64,000 nucleotides of DNA from Paenibacillus sp. ACRRY. Its GTDB lineage: Bacteria > Bacillota > Bacilli > Paenibacillales > Paenibacillaceae. The stretch's first letter is position 1; every line of letters starts with the position of its first letter. Positions 1-9,630 of this stretch are shown here, in pieces. The notes beneath the pieces are model-generated. The model did not search any database. It saw nothing but the letters and a program-made list of their open reading frames with translations, and was not told where the DNA came from. Both the position numbers and the translations under genes were made by a program. The stretch lies in assembly GCF_022346995.1 (NCBI RefSeq), contig NZ_JAKRNM010000004.1, forward strand, positions 248,001 through 312,000. The letters run 5' to 3'.

Positions 1-1
1 G

Positions 2-520
2 TTCAGGGTGGTCGAAGGGGAACTTCAGATCCGGACAGAAACAGCCATGATCGGTTATCTGAACGCCCCGTCGCCATTTACGGACGACGGATGGCTGCGC
101 ACAGGAGACGAAGCGGTACTGGAACAGGGTTACATCCGCATCCTCGGCCGCCGCTCCGAGATTATTAATGTAGGCGGGCGTAAGGTGTATCCGGCTGAAG
201 TGGAGAGCATCCTGGAGCAGATGGACTGCGTTCAGGCAGCAGTGGTTACAGGAGAACCGAGCAGCATCACAGGGCAGAAGGTGAAGGCCACCGTTAAGCT
301 TGCATCAGACTGCACGCTTGCCGAGCTGCGGCGATCGGTCTGGTCGTACTGCCAGGACAAGCTACCTCCGTACAAGATTCCACAGAAAATTGTCATTACG
401 GAAGAGGGGCTTGTGAGCTCGAGAATGAAGAAAGTTAGAAAACCCGCAACAGCTGGTTCGCCCATGGATGAAGTTGCGGCAGCGAGGGAAGAGACTTCAT
501 CAGATCTGGACTTGGAGTAG
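2..520 (+). CDS. Acyl-CoA ligase / AMP-dependent synthetase, C-terminal part (cut by window start)
   Basis: The reading frame is open to the left edge, so only the last ~172 residues of an adenylate-forming enzyme are present. Such enzymes activate a carboxylic acid as acyl-AMP and pass it to CoA or a carrier protein. Visible are the motif TGDEAVLEQGYIRILGRRSE and the hinge stretch IINVGGRKVYPAEVE, which mark the swivel into the C-terminal subdomain, and a Lys-rich end (SRMKKVRK) where the catalytic lysine is expected. The tail after this is charged and low in complexity. Substrate cannot be told from this part. A strong terminator follows at 607-640. Confidence 0.85.
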   Translation, partial: FRVVEGELQIRTETAMIGYLNAPSPFTDDGWLRTGDEAVLEQGYIRILGRRSEIINVGGRKVYPAEVESILEQMDCVQAAVVTGEPSSITGQKVKATVKLASDCTLAELRRSVWSYCQDKLPPYKIPQKIVITEEGLVSSRMKKVRKPATAGSPMDEVAAAREETSSDLDLE

Positions 521-606
521 TTGTAAGCTTATATCATAATAAGAGGTATGTTTGATGTTTAATTATTCATTAGGCTATTGGAACGCTTAATGGTGACGCG
601 TAAGAG

Positions 607-642
607 AAAGGGCTGGACGTTATTCAACGTTCAGCCCTTTTT
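607..642 (+). terminator. Intrinsic terminator after the acyl ligase gene
   Basis: A 15-bp stem with one G-T wobble (arms 607-621 and 626-640, AAAGGGCTG pairing with CAGCCCTTT at its base, loop ATTC) runs into TTTTT. It ends the rightward acyl ligase transcript. The remaining bases to 798 hold nothing recognisable. Confidence 0.85.
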
Positions 643-798
643 ATGCCCGAAAGTATAAGGTGATTAATGAATTTCAATGCATTTTTTTTATGAATTGATA
701 TATTGCGATAATGGCATGTCGTCCCGTTCTTTCGGTTATCTAAAAATAGGGTGCACGGATGGTGAAAATGTCTGAGTCTTAGACTGCTGGTCAGGTGA

Positions 799-2571
799 TC
801 AGGCTTCTGCAGGTTGTTTCACTTCGAGCTGCAGCAGGGAGAAGCCGTAAGCTTCCAGTTTCAGAGACAGTTTATTTTGTTTCGCTTCTATAGAAGTGGT
901 CGTCAACAGGTCTCGCCAGACGCTTCGATCCGTCAGCGGCAGGTCTACACTGCAAGCTTCGTCACCAGCGTTCAGCACGATGAGGAAACGTTCGCCCGTC
1001 GCTGAATCCACTCGTTCCATCGCAATAACGGGATCGTCAGCAGCGGCATGGAGAATCTTTAACTCGGTGCTGCGCAGTGCAGGGTGCTCTTTGCGCAGGG
1101 CAATCGTCTGCTTAAAGAAGTCGAGAAGCTCAAGATTTTGCTTGGTTTCATCCCACTCCATACATTTACGACAGCCGGGATCATATCCGCCATCCAGGCC
1201 AATTTCGTCCCCATAATAGATGCAGGGTACCCCTGGGTACGTGAGAAGCATTGTAACGGCAAGCTTCATCTTGCGGATATCCCCGTCGCACAGGGTGAGC
1301 AGTCTCGGTGTATCATGGCTGCCCAGCAGATTGAAGGCAACTTCGGTCACAGGCTGGGAGTAGGCTGCGAGCAGCTTGCCGATCTCATTCGCGAAGCCGA
1401 GTCCATCGAGCTTGCCGAGAACTGCATAGTCCAGCACCGAATTGGTGAATGGGTAGTTCATCACCGCATCGAACTGATCTCCCTGCAGCCACATCAGCGA
1501 ATCATGCCAGATCTCGCCGAGCAAATAAGCGTCAGGCTTGATGGCTTTTACCGTTTGTCGGAATTCACGCCAGAACTGATGATCCACCTCGTTGGCAACG
1601 TCCAGTCTCCATCCATCAATGTCCATTTCCTCAATCCAGTACCGCGCCACCTCCAGCAGATAGGCCTTGACCTCGGGATGCTCCGTATTCAGCTTTGGCA
1701 TAAGCGGTTCAAAGGCAAAGGTATCGTAGGTCGGTATGCCATCTTCAATGCGTGGTGGCCAATCCCTGACGTAGAACCAGTCCGCATAGGGGGAAGCTGC
1801 CCCGTTTGCCAATACGTCAGCAAAAGGAGGGAACTCTCTGCCTGAATGATTGAAGACCGCATCAAGCACAACCCGAATGCCGCGCTGATGACAGGCATCC
1901 ACGAGCTCTTTCAGTTGTTCATTGGTCCCGAAATGAGGATCCACCTTCATATAGTCGGCTGTATTGTACTTGTGGTTGGTTGTAGCCTCGAACAGGGGGC
2001 AGAAGTAGACCGCATTCACGCCAAGTTGACTTAGATGATCCAGATGATCAAGCACACCCTGCAGATCTCCTCCAAAGAAATTCGTCGGTGTAGGCTCCCC
2101 ACCCCAAGGCTCGGCGTTCTTCGGACTAATGGAAGGGTCACCGTTCGCATAGCGTTCAGGGAAAATCTGATAAAATACCGCGTCCTTAACCCAGGCAGGC
2201 GGCTCAAAAATATCGACCGGATTCATAAACGGGAAATCAAAGAATTCCAGCGGATGTTCCGGCAGGGCTTCCTCGAATCCACGTTCGGTCATCCAGACGT
2301 TTTTCTCGCCCTCGACCAGCTGGAAGCCGTAACGCAATCTTCGGTAGGGAGGCTGGGCCTCAACTTCCCAATAATCGAACAGCTCATCCCGGGCAAAAAT
2401 TCGCATGGGTGTGTGGGTGATGGTCTGCTCCCAGGCGTACTTATCCCCGGTAATGGCAATGACAGCATCCAGATCTCCGCGTTTGGAACGCAGCCGCAGG
2501 TGCATGGTCGACTGATCGTAGGCATAGGACCAGTTTAATTTGGGACGATGGTAAATGGCTTCAAGAATCAT
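799..2571 (-). CDS. GH13 neopullulanase / cyclomaltodextrinase-type alpha-glucosidase
   Basis: A 590-residue cytoplasmic GH13 enzyme (no signal peptide) expected to cleave maltodextrins, cyclodextrins or pullulan. Residues 1-120 form the N-terminal beta-sandwich (CBM34-like) typical of this subfamily. The TIM barrel follows with the conserved regions: DAVFNH at 237-242, GWRLDVANE with nucleophile D324, LLGEIWHD with acid/base E353, and LLGSHD with D420. Length and N-domain match neopullulanases rather than plain amylases. The start ATG has a good ribosome site (TAAGGAGTGA). It stands alone; the neighbour on the same strand is separated by a terminator. Confidence 0.92.
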   Translation of the reverse strand: MILEAIYHRPKLNWSYAYDQSTMHLRLRSKRGDLDAVIAITGDKYAWEQTITHTPMRIFARDELFDYWEVEAQPPYRRLRYGFQLVEGEKNVWMTERGFEEALPEHPLEFFDFPFMNPVDIFEPPAWVKDAVFYQIFPERYANGDPSISPKNAEPWGGEPTPTNFFGGDLQGVLDHLDHLSQLGVNAVYFCPLFEATTNHKYNTADYMKVDPHFGTNEQLKELVDACHQRGIRVVLDAVFNHSGREFPPFADVLANGAASPYADWFYVRDWPPRIEDGIPTYDTFAFEPLMPKLNTEHPEVKAYLLEVARYWIEEMDIDGWRLDVANEVDHQFWREFRQTVKAIKPDAYLLGEIWHDSLMWLQGDQFDAVMNYPFTNSVLDYAVLGKLDGLGFANEIGKLLAAYSQPVTEVAFNLLGSHDTPRLLTLCDGDIRKMKLAVTMLLTYPGVPCIYYGDEIGLDGGYDPGCRKCMEWDETKQNLELLDFFKQTIALRKEHPALRSTELKILHAAADDPVIAMERVDSATGERFLIVLNAGDEACSVDLPLTDRSVWRDLLTTTSIEAKQNKLSLKLEAYGFSLLQLEVKQPAEA

Positions 2572-2625
2572 GTTGAATCACTCCTTATACGATGAAATTC
2601 AGATGATATTCGGCCATGAAAACGC

Positions 2626-2663
2626 AAAAAAGGCACAACCTCCATTGTTCACGAGGTTGTACC
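2626..2663 (-). terminator. Intrinsic terminator between the secreted protein gene and the GH13 gene
   Basis: Read leftward, GGTACAACCTC (2653-2663) pairs with GAGGTTGTGCC (2632-2642) and is followed by TTTTTT (2626-2631). It would stop transcripts from the 2818-3396 gene before the GH13 gene; it could also act as a leader attenuator of the GH13 gene. Confidence 0.75.
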
Positions 2664-2817
2664 TTTCGGCAGCATAGCCTTTTGATTATACGGCTATTAT
2701 ACGAATTATCCCGGCAAAAGAAAACACTTTTTTTTCCTGAAATCTCATTTTATTTAAATGGAAAGACAGATGGATGTGCATGCCTCCGTTAGTGCTGTTC
2801 GTCTGAAGATTATTCTA

Positions 2818-3396
2818 TTAAAAATCGTAGCCTAAGTTATTGGAGTAAGCTTGGATTTCTTTTTTGTATTGTTCCAAAATTTTGATGCCTGCGTCAATTT
2901 TGGCATTGCCTTGCTTCAGAAGGGCGCTGTTTACTTTTGTTTTGGATACGGATTTCTTGAACAGCAGATAACCTTCAAGCTGTGCGTAGCTTCCTCTGAT
3001 CAGTTTGTTATGGATTTTTTGCAGTTCCGCGTTCTCCGGTTTAATCTGCTTCAGCATGGACACATACTTGGTATAATTGGGAACCGCAGTATTGTTCAAT
3101 TTCAGGAAGATGGATTTGCGGTTGGCGGATGTGACATATGTGCTGCCAATGGAATCCAAGGCTTTCTTTTCATAAACAGTTGTCAGATCAAGTGCACCCA
3201 GGTAGTTCAGGAAATCTTCCTCTTCAGCGCTAGGAATCGGCTCTTGTTCCGACGTGTCCACTTCCGTATAGTTATCTTCCGAATATGTAGTGGTGGTGTC
3301 TTCCGCTGCAGCCGCATAGGAGCCAGCAGGAGCGAATACCCCGCCCAGCAAAACAAAACTCATAATAATGGATAATACCCAAGACCTCTTCTTCAC
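2818..3396 (-). CDS. Secreted hypothetical protein
   Basis: A 192-residue protein with a clear Sec signal peptide (MKKRSWVLSIIMSFVLLGG then an alanine-rich cleavage site AGSYAAAAE near residue 32). An acidic Thr/Ser/Glu linker (about 33-60) leads into a helical domain with many Lys, Asn and Leu residues (about 65-192). No cysteines or enzyme motif were seen. The start is GTG with GGGGA upstream. I do not recognise the family; it is probably an extracellular helical protein. Confidence 0.75.
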   Translation of the reverse strand: MKKRSWVLSIIMSFVLLGGVFAPAGSYAAAAEDTTTTYSEDNYTEVDTSEQEPIPSAEEEDFLNYLGALDLTTVYEKKALDSIGSTYVTSANRKSIFLKLNNTAVPNYTKYVSMLKQIKPENAELQKIHNKLIRGSYAQLEGYLLFKKSVSKTKVNSALLKQGNAKIDAGIKILEQYKKEIQAYSNNLGYDF

Positions 3397-3808
3397 CTTA
3401 CATGTCCCCTATCTATAGATGTGATTTTATTCCAAGGGATAATCTAACATAGGACTACAAGAAATTACAGGAATAGTTTTACAAATATTCGGAGATCTCC
3501 GTTGTTTCCTTAAATTTGAATCGTTAGACTGATACTTTATATAGGTATAAAGGAATATCCATATGTTCAAATATGAACGCTCAGCTGAACATAAGTAGAG
3601 GTCAACAGGCAACATACAATTTGTAATGTGGATTGTTCATATAATCTCACCAAAATATGCATGAAATTAACATACATCGAAACCATCAGATGATATAATC
3701 GGTTGGAGTATCCATGTCATGTCGAACCGTTTTTCGAAAAGGTTATCGGCGAAAATCATCATTCTTATGTAACCGCAATCATAAATCACACAGAAAGTGA
3801 GAATAGCG
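3397..3808. other. 412-bp intergenic region with divergent promoters
   Basis: AT-rich spacer between the leftward secreted protein and the rightward GH2 gene. The only support is an extended -10 (TGATATAAT, 3691-3699) facing the GH2 gene and a weak dyad around 3727-3748 (AACCG...AAAGGTT). No convincing gene was seen on either strand. Confidence 0.4.
3691..3699 (+). promoter_or_regulatory. Extended -10 promoter candidate for the GH2 gene
   Basis: TGATATAAT is a textbook extended -10 (TGnTATAAT) about 110 bases before the start codon. No good -35 is present at 17 bases, as is common for extended -10 promoters. Confidence 0.4.
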
Positions 3809-6800
3809 ATGAACCAGAAAAAGCTTTTTAATGATGGATGGCAATTTGCGAAAACTAAACTGGATGTTACAGAACCTGCGGGACTGGCATTCGAGCCTGT
3901 AGAGCTTCCCCATGACTGGCTGATCTACAATACGCTCGACCTGTACGAAGACAGCATTGGATGGTACCGCAAGACATTCGCGTACACGAAGGATGATCAT
4001 CAACTTCTGCTTTGTTTTGACGGCGTTTACATGGATTCTTCCGTGTATGTGAACGGCCAGCTGGTTGGGGAATGGAAATACGGCTATTCCGCGTTTGAAC
4101 ACGAGATCACGGATGCGCTGGTGGAAGGCGATAATGAAATCATCGTCAAAGTGGTGCATCAGAGTCCGAACAGCAGATGGTATTCCGGGGCCGGAATTTA
4201 CCGCAATGTATGGCTCAAAACGAGAGATCGCAATCATATCGTGACGGATGGCATCTACGTATCCATTAAGCAGCAGCCAGAGGGCTGGCAGGTTGAACTG
4301 GACACGGAGCTGAATATCGATCAGAACGCACAGCTTGTGCATACGATCCGATATGCGGGTCAGGTTATTGCGACTAATACAGCGGCGGTTACGGCTGCTG
4401 CAGGTGGAGATACAGAAGTAACGGACCGTCAGCAGATTGTGGTGGAGAACCCGAAACTGTGGAGCACCGATGAACCGAATCTGTACGAACTGGTGACTGA
4501 ACTGCAAGTGACGGATGCGGACCAGCATGTACAGACAATTGAGTCGGTATCGCAGCGAATTGGCTTCAGGGACGTCCAGCTGGATCCGAACGAAGGCTTC
4601 CATCTGAATGGGGTCAAAATGAAAATGAATGGTGTGTGCGAGCACCACGATCTGGGCGCACTCGGGGCGGCTTTCAACCTGACGGCACTTCGCAGAAGGT
4701 TCAATCTGCTGCGGGAGATGGGCGTCAATGCGATCCGAACCGCGCACAATATGCCTGCCAAGGAGTTCATGGAGCTCGCAGATGAGATGGGCATGCTGAT
4801 CGTCTCGGAAGCCTTCGACATGTGGGAAAGATCCAAAACGCCTTATGACTACGCGAGATTTTTCCCGGAATGGGCACACACGGACGTGAAGAGCTGGGTG
4901 AAGAGGGACCGCAACCATCCAAGTCTGGTCATGTGGAGTATCGGGAATGAAATCTATGATACCCATGCGGATGAGCGGGGACAGGAAGTAACGCGAATGC
5001 TGATGGAGTATGTACTGGAATTCGATCCAAAAGGCAACGCAGGCATAACCATCGGTTCCAACTACATGCCTTGGGAAAATGCGCAAAAATGCGCGGATAT
5101 CGTGAAGCTGGCAGGCTACAACTATGCGGAGAAGTATTACGACAAGCACCACGAGGAGCACCCGGACTGGATCATCTACGGTAGTGAAACATCATCTGTG
5201 GTGCAGAGCCGCGGGATCTATCACTTCCCGTTCGAGCAATCCATCCTGGCAGATGATGACGAGCAGTGTTCCGCACTGGGCAACAGTACAACAAGCTGGG
5301 GCGCGAAGTCTGCAGAATACTGCATTCTGGCTGAACGGGATCGGCCATATTCACTGGGGCAATTCCTGTGGACCGGGTTCGATTATATCGGAGAGCCGAC
5401 GCCATACCATACGAAGAATTCATACTTTGGACAGCTGGACACGGCGACGTTCCCGAAAGATTCCTACTATATCTATCAAGCAGCCTGGACCGATTACAAA
5501 AAAAGCCCGATGGTGCACCTGTTCCCTTACTGGGATTTCAGCCCTGGTCAGCTGATCGATGTACGCGTGTGCAGTAATGCGCCGAAGATCGAATTGCAGC
5601 TGAACGGCAAGACGATCGGGACATATGATATTGATCATGCCAACGGAACCCAGCTGGTTGGCTGGTGGAAAGTGCCGTATGAAGAGGGCGAACTGAAAGC
5701 GATCGCTTATGACGAGAACGGGGAGATTATCGCAACGGATGTACAGCGATCCTATACGGACGCACAAAAGGTTCGTCTGCAAGCAGATAAAGAGCAGCTG
5801 CAAGCGAATGGAACGGATCTTATTTTCGTGGAAATTCAAGTGGAAGATGAAGCGGGCAATCCCGTGCAAAATGCAAACAACCGTGTACAAGTTAAGGTGA
5901 CAGGTGCAGGACGACTGCTTGGTCTGGATAACGGGGACAGTACGGACTATGATCCGTACAAAGGTCTGAGCAGAAGATTGTTCAGCGGCAAGCTGATGGC
6001 GATCATCGGGGCAACACATGAACCGGGCAGCATCCGGATCGAAGTGACCTCCGAAGGACTCCAGGGTGCAGCAGCCGAGTTCGAATCGAAGGCAGTGGAA
6101 GGCGAAGTCATGAGTACGTCCGCATCCGTTGCAACTCAGGGACAAACCGTGTTAACCGAGAACGAAGAACGTCCAGTCCTCACCGGACGTGCGCAGGAAA
6201 TTCCTTTGCGTAAAATTGAGATTATCAGTGAAGCCGGACAAGCCTTCGATCCGTCGATCCAGGAGATGGTGGTTACCGCCAAGCTGTATCCTGAGAACAC
6301 GTCGTACCGTGACATTGAGTGGGCTGTTGTCAACGATGCCGGTATTGAGTCCAACATTGCGAAGGTCGAAGCGAATGGTCTGGAAGTACGCGTGTCAGCG
6401 CTGGGCGATGGTGAATTCCGCCTTCGTGCAACGAGCAGCAATGGTACGGATAAAACAAAGCTGATCTCGCAGCTTGAATTCAAAGCAACGGGTCTGGGTA
6501 CAGCCTACAAAGATCCGTACAGCTTCATTACTGGTGGATTGTACGATTACACCAAAGGTGATGTCGGTAACGGCAACGAACGCGGTGTAGCGACAAGTCG
6601 TGATGGGGAGACGCATGTTGGATTCCGCAATATTGACTTCGGACCTTACGGCTCCGATACCATTACGATTCCGATCTTTGCACTGTCGAGTGAGGATTAT
6701 TTCCTGCAGATCTGGGAAGGCATGCCGGATGAAGAGGGCAGTACGCTTCTGGCTGACGTGGTCTACCAGAAGGAATCCAGATGGAATGTGTATCAGGAAG

Positions 6801-7267
6801 AGACGTACAAGTTGTCCAAGCGGCTGAGCGGCATTACATCGATCTGTTTTGTACTGAAGCAGAAGATTCATATCAAGGGCTTCTCGTTCGAGCGTCAGAG
6901 TCGTGCATTTGAGCAAAATACAGCCGCTTCATGCGACCATCTCTACGGCGATACGTTCTCGATCCAGGATGAGTATGTAGAGGGGATCGGTAACAACGTA
7001 TCACTGGAGTTCGAAAATATGGACTTTACGGCAGAAGGCACGTCGAAGCTCGTCATCTATGGCCGTTCGCCGATTGATAAAAACACGATCCATATCCGCT
7101 TCGCTGGCGAAGATGGACAGAGCAATCAGCTGGTCGAGTTTACGCACTCGGAAGGGTATGAGGAACGGGTATTTGAGCTTGAACAGGTATCAGGTGTGCA
7201 AAAAGTGACTTTTATCTTCCTGCCGGGAAGTCAGTTTGACTTCGGATGGTTCCGGTTTGAGAAGTAA
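3809..7267 (+). CDS. GH2 family beta-galactosidase-type glycoside hydrolase, long form
   Basis: A 1152-residue GH2 retaining glycosidase without a signal peptide. It opens with the usual sugar-binding jelly roll (LPHDW near residue 35) and the central Ig-like domain. The barrel carries the acid/base in MWSIGNE (E381) and the nucleophile in YGSETSS (E460). A DUF4982-like beta domain and another Ig-like domain follow. From about residue 780 to the end there are extra beta-rich modules not needed for catalysis, possibly two carbohydrate-binding-like modules. ATG 3809 is preferred over the in-frame GTG 12 bases upstream because AAAGTGAG lies at proper distance. Substrate could be a beta-galactoside or a related glycan. 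It is transcribed alone. Confidence 0.9.
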   Translation: MNQKKLFNDGWQFAKTKLDVTEPAGLAFEPVELPHDWLIYNTLDLYEDSIGWYRKTFAYTKDDHQLLLCFDGVYMDSSVYVNGQLVGEWKYGYSAFEHEITDALVEGDNEIIVKVVHQSPNSRWYSGAGIYRNVWLKTRDRNHIVTDGIYVSIKQQPEGWQVELDTELNIDQNAQLVHTIRYAGQVIATNTAAVTAAAGGDTEVTDRQQIVVENPKLWSTDEPNLYELVTELQVTDADQHVQTIESVSQRIGFRDVQLDPNEGFHLNGVKMKMNGVCEHHDLGALGAAFNLTALRRRFNLLREMGVNAIRTAHNMPAKEFMELADEMGMLIVSEAFDMWERSKTPYDYARFFPEWAHTDVKSWVKRDRNHPSLVMWSIGNEIYDTHADERGQEVTRMLMEYVLEFDPKGNAGITIGSNYMPWENAQKCADIVKLAGYNYAEKYYDKHHEEHPDWIIYGSETSSVVQSRGIYHFPFEQSILADDDEQCSALGNSTTSWGAKSAEYCILAERDRPYSLGQFLWTGFDYIGEPTPYHTKNSYFGQLDTATFPKDSYYIYQAAWTDYKKSPMVHLFPYWDFSPGQLIDVRVCSNAPKIELQLNGKTIGTYDIDHANGTQLVGWWKVPYEEGELKAIAYDENGEIIATDVQRSYTDAQKVRLQADKEQLQANGTDLIFVEIQVEDEAGNPVQNANNRVQVKVTGAGRLLGLDNGDSTDYDPYKGLSRRLFSGKLMAIIGATHEPGSIRIEVTSEGLQGAAAEFESKAVEGEVMSTSASVATQGQTVLTENEERPVLTGRAQEIPLRKIEIISEAGQAFDPSIQEMVVTAKLYPENTSYRDIEWAVVNDAGIESNIAKVEANGLEVRVSALGDGEFRLRATSSNGTDKTKLISQLEFKATGLGTAYKDPYSFITGGLYDYTKGDVGNGNERGVATSRDGETHVGFRNIDFGPYGSDTITIPIFALSSEDYFLQIWEGMPDEEGSTLLADVVYQKESRWNVYQEETYKLSKRLSGITSICFVLKQKIHIKGFSFERQSRAFEQNTAASCDHLYGDTFSIQDEYVEGIGNNVSLEFENMDFTAEGTSKLVIYGRSPIDKNTIHIRFAGEDGQSNQLVEFTHSEGYEERVFELEQVSGVQKVTFIFLPGSQFDFGWFRFEK

Positions 7268-7333
7268 GTGGTTTTAAGAGAAACACGGCCTTATAGTAGA
7301 GTAAATTTTTCAAATAAAATAATTAAATAAATT

Positions 7334-7398
7334 AAATCCCCTTCAAGCTGTGTGATTTAAGTTCAGATGAACCTAAACCGCATGCGTGAAGGGGATTT
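7334..7398. terminator. Long-loop bidirectional hairpin between GH2 gene and convergent gene
   Basis: A perfect 12-bp stem, AAATCCCCTTCA (7334-7345) with TGAAGGGGATTT (7387-7398), encloses a 41-base loop that itself holds GTTCA-GA-TGAAC. It lies between convergent genes and has short T runs on both sides. Confidence 0.6.
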
Positions 7399-7427
7399 TG
7401 GTATGTAACCTATTCGCGTGCGAATGT

Positions 7428-7874
7428 TTAACGGAATTGTTCCGCACGTATAGAAAGGTCCATGTCATGCCCTATTCTGCTGTAGATGTACACTTTGACA
7501 CTAGTATCTTGCAAGGCAAGGAGATTCACTGTCTTTTCACTGTTTTTGCTGATCGTGGTCTCCATAGGTTCACTGTAGTCGTCGATATACAGGTTCATAT
7601 ACATGGGATGATTACTATGATTTTCAATGATGATGTCGGCAAGTGTTCCATTGTCAGCAGCCATCGTGAAGCTGCCGGTGTATGCTGTACGGCCTTGATG
7701 ATGAGTCTCAAGGATGAGAAGGGAATTCGGATCGGGCTTTACTGAATCTTCTGCAGCATTGACCGCCTTGGATGACGGTTCAGTAGGGGATTTCCCTTCC
7801 GCATTCAATGTACTAACGGGCATGAGCAGGACTGAGCAAACGATACCTGCACCCATGATCTTTTTTAACCACAT
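7428..7874 (-). CDS. Secreted hypothetical protein, operon partner of the RCC1 protein
   Basis: A 148-residue protein with signal peptide MWLKKIMGAGIVCSVLLM and cleavage near residue 25 (STLNAEG). The rest is a Ser/Pro-rich linker and a predicted beta domain without cysteines. ATG 7874 was chosen because AGGAGG (7884-7889 on the other strand) sits 9 bases upstream; an upstream in-frame ATG lacks this. It follows the RCC1-repeat gene by 38 bases on the same strand, so the two are probably co-transcribed. Function unknown; an extracellular accessory to the RCC1 protein is a guess from position only. Confidence 0.7.
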   Translation of the reverse strand: MWLKKIMGAGIVCSVLLMPVSTLNAEGKSPTEPSSKAVNAAEDSVKPDPNSLLILETHHQGRTAYTGSFTMAADNGTLADIIIENHSNHPMYMNLYIDDYSEPMETTISKNSEKTVNLLALQDTSVKVYIYSRIGHDMDLSIRAEQFR

Positions 7875-7912
7875 TGTAATAATCCTCCTGTACATAATGA
7901 ATATTCTCGTTG

Positions 7913-9454
7913 CTACGTATCACTTTGGATAGCTAGCTTGCTTGTCTCTTCATCCCAGTTCACAGTAAGCCCCAGGGCCTCGAATACTTCAAAGGGAACA
8001 GTGGTCGCACCTGAGTAATTACCTATTGGTTCTGGTAATGAAATGGATTGACCTGTAGAGGTAGAGGTGAAATTCACCTTGGCCTCCGTCTCGTTGGGAC
8101 GGATTGTGACGGTACGATCTTCATATTGCAATGAATAATCTTCGATTATTCCGTTTGCCTTGTTCATTTCAAATGTTGCCCCAATCGCTGCGGCTACGGC
8201 TCGGACTGGAAGTTGAACGGTATGTTGGGTTTGGACTGCCGAATACGTGGACTGAAACAGATCATCGTTGATATACACATCAATGCCCAGCTTGGCCTGA
8301 ACGGGTTGGTAAACCATGCCTCCAGATGATGTTGCAGGTGCTCCAGCCTCCTGATACTTGTCACTTCCCCAACCCCAGACAGTTCCTTCGGAGGATAAGG
8401 CAAGACTGTGGTGATACCCTGCCGAAATATCGGTAATACCCGACAGATGCTTAATTCTGCCTTCTTTTCCTGTAACAGAACTTCCGTAGCTGTACACCTC
8501 ACCCGAAGTGGTTAACAGTAGAATATATTGCGAATTCCCGTCCATCTGCTTCACCTTGAGGTGGTGATGCAGAGCAACTGGTTTGCCCTTTTCGTCCAGG
8601 TCCCACACTTTCCCGTTTTGGTCCAGTACAAGCAGGGACGTATCTGTGCTTGTGATCGATGATATGTTGGACAGGCCCTTTAACTTGGCTGGTTTGGACG
8701 GGGTTTTGTCTGGTTGGTTTGGTTCATCCCATGTCCACAGAGAGCCATCCTTCTTCAAGGCATATCCTTGTTGGCCGGATGATCCTACCTGAATGATGTC
8801 CTTCAATCCACTTATTGCGTGTGGGCGGTGAACTTCAGAATCGTTTCCTTGAGTCCCTTGGCGCTGCCATGACATAACTGTACCGTTCCGGAGAAGAGCG
8901 ATGTTGAAAGAACCAGTCACTATATCCTTCGCAGAGGAGATGCCTTCGACTTGGTAGGGAAGTGTACCAGCGCCCCATTCCCACACGGTTCCATCTGCCT
9001 GAACGGCTACGTTAATCCCACTTTCTGCAGCTGAAATAGCTATAACATTCGAAATTCCTGGAATGCGAATGGGACTGGACGTATGGCGGTAGCGGATGTC
9101 TTCACTGACACCAAGCTCTCCGAACATATTGCGACCCCAAGCCCAGACGGAACCGTCACTTCGCAGTGCGATCGTATAATAATGAGCCGCTTCCACAGCG
9201 GTATAGTGAAGTTTATTTTCAGTGATTGCTGCGGTGGTATGGACCGTAGATGTACCGCTGGGTGGCAGCGGAGTTGCTGCTGCGTATGATATGGGGGCAT
9301 GGCCCAGCCCCGTTAATAGGGTTGTGGATAACCAAGTAGAAGCGACCGCCAGGCGCCAACTACGCGCAGGTTTACTTTTTACAGGGGGATCGGGTCGTAT
9401 GAAGGAAGTTTGGTTTGGGTTCGTTCTATGATCAGATGGCTTCGGCCAACTCAT
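7913..9454 (-). CDS. Secreted RCC1-repeat beta-propeller protein with copper amine oxidase-like N-terminal (stalk) domain at its C-terminus
   Basis: 513 residues. A long positively charged N-region precedes a signal hydrophobic segment ending near AAATPL (about residue 60). Residues ~75-390 hold RCC1-type repeats with the recurrent pattern of TIALRSDGSVWAWG followed by small-residue turns, predicted to close as a seven-bladed propeller. Residues ~395-510 (VYINDDLFQSTYSAVQ onward, with VPFEVFEALG) match the copper-amine-oxidase-N-like domain common in secreted Paenibacillus proteins, a wall-associated module rather than an oxidase. The start ATG follows AGAGGCG. Function is likely extracellular binding or scaffolding. 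Confidence 0.82.
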   Translation of the reverse strand: MSWPKPSDHRTNPNQTSFIRPDPPVKSKPARSWRLAVASTWLSTTLLTGLGHAPISYAAATPLPPSGTSTVHTTAAITENKLHYTAVEAAHYYTIALRSDGSVWAWGRNMFGELGVSEDIRYRHTSSPIRIPGISNVIAISAAESGINVAVQADGTVWEWGAGTLPYQVEGISSAKDIVTGSFNIALLRNGTVMSWQRQGTQGNDSEVHRPHAISGLKDIIQVGSSGQQGYALKKDGSLWTWDEPNQPDKTPSKPAKLKGLSNISSITSTDTSLLVLDQNGKVWDLDEKGKPVALHHHLKVKQMDGNSQYILLLTTSGEVYSYGSSVTGKEGRIKHLSGITDISAGYHHSLALSSEGTVWGWGSDKYQEAGAPATSSGGMVYQPVQAKLGIDVYINDDLFQSTYSAVQTQHTVQLPVRAVAAAIGATFEMNKANGIIEDYSLQYEDRTVTIRPNETEAKVNFTSTSTGQSISLPEPIGNYSGATTVPFEVFEALGLTVNWDEETSKLAIQSDT

Positions 9455-9630
9455 GGAATCGCCTCTTTTTCGAGTGGGTTAGGAGAATGCGGTTTTTCTA
9501 TATTTCTAAACGTTCTTAATAGTGATGAAGTTACAGAGAAATGATAAAATGCCTATATATTGAAAATGTTTTAGATCTAACTATGTGAATCGATGGACCA
9601 TTCAGGTAAGGGAGAAAAGGAGGATGAACC

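Noticed and set aside
1084..1845. 253-codon frame antisense to the GH13 gene
   Set aside because: Shadow of the GH13 gene; no ribosome site and no domain.
2612..2631. cre-like sequence (TGAAAACGC) before the GH13 gene
   Set aside because: Matches only the first half of the cre consensus; the second half is an A run that belongs to the terminator.
3427..3615. 62-codon reverse frame upstream of the secreted protein
   Set aside because: No ribosome site, no coding character, lies in the promoter region.
3779..5161. 460-codon reading frame antisense to the GH2 gene
   Set aside because: It lies fully opposite a gene with clear catalytic motifs and its translation (many His, Arg, Phe) looks like a codon shadow.
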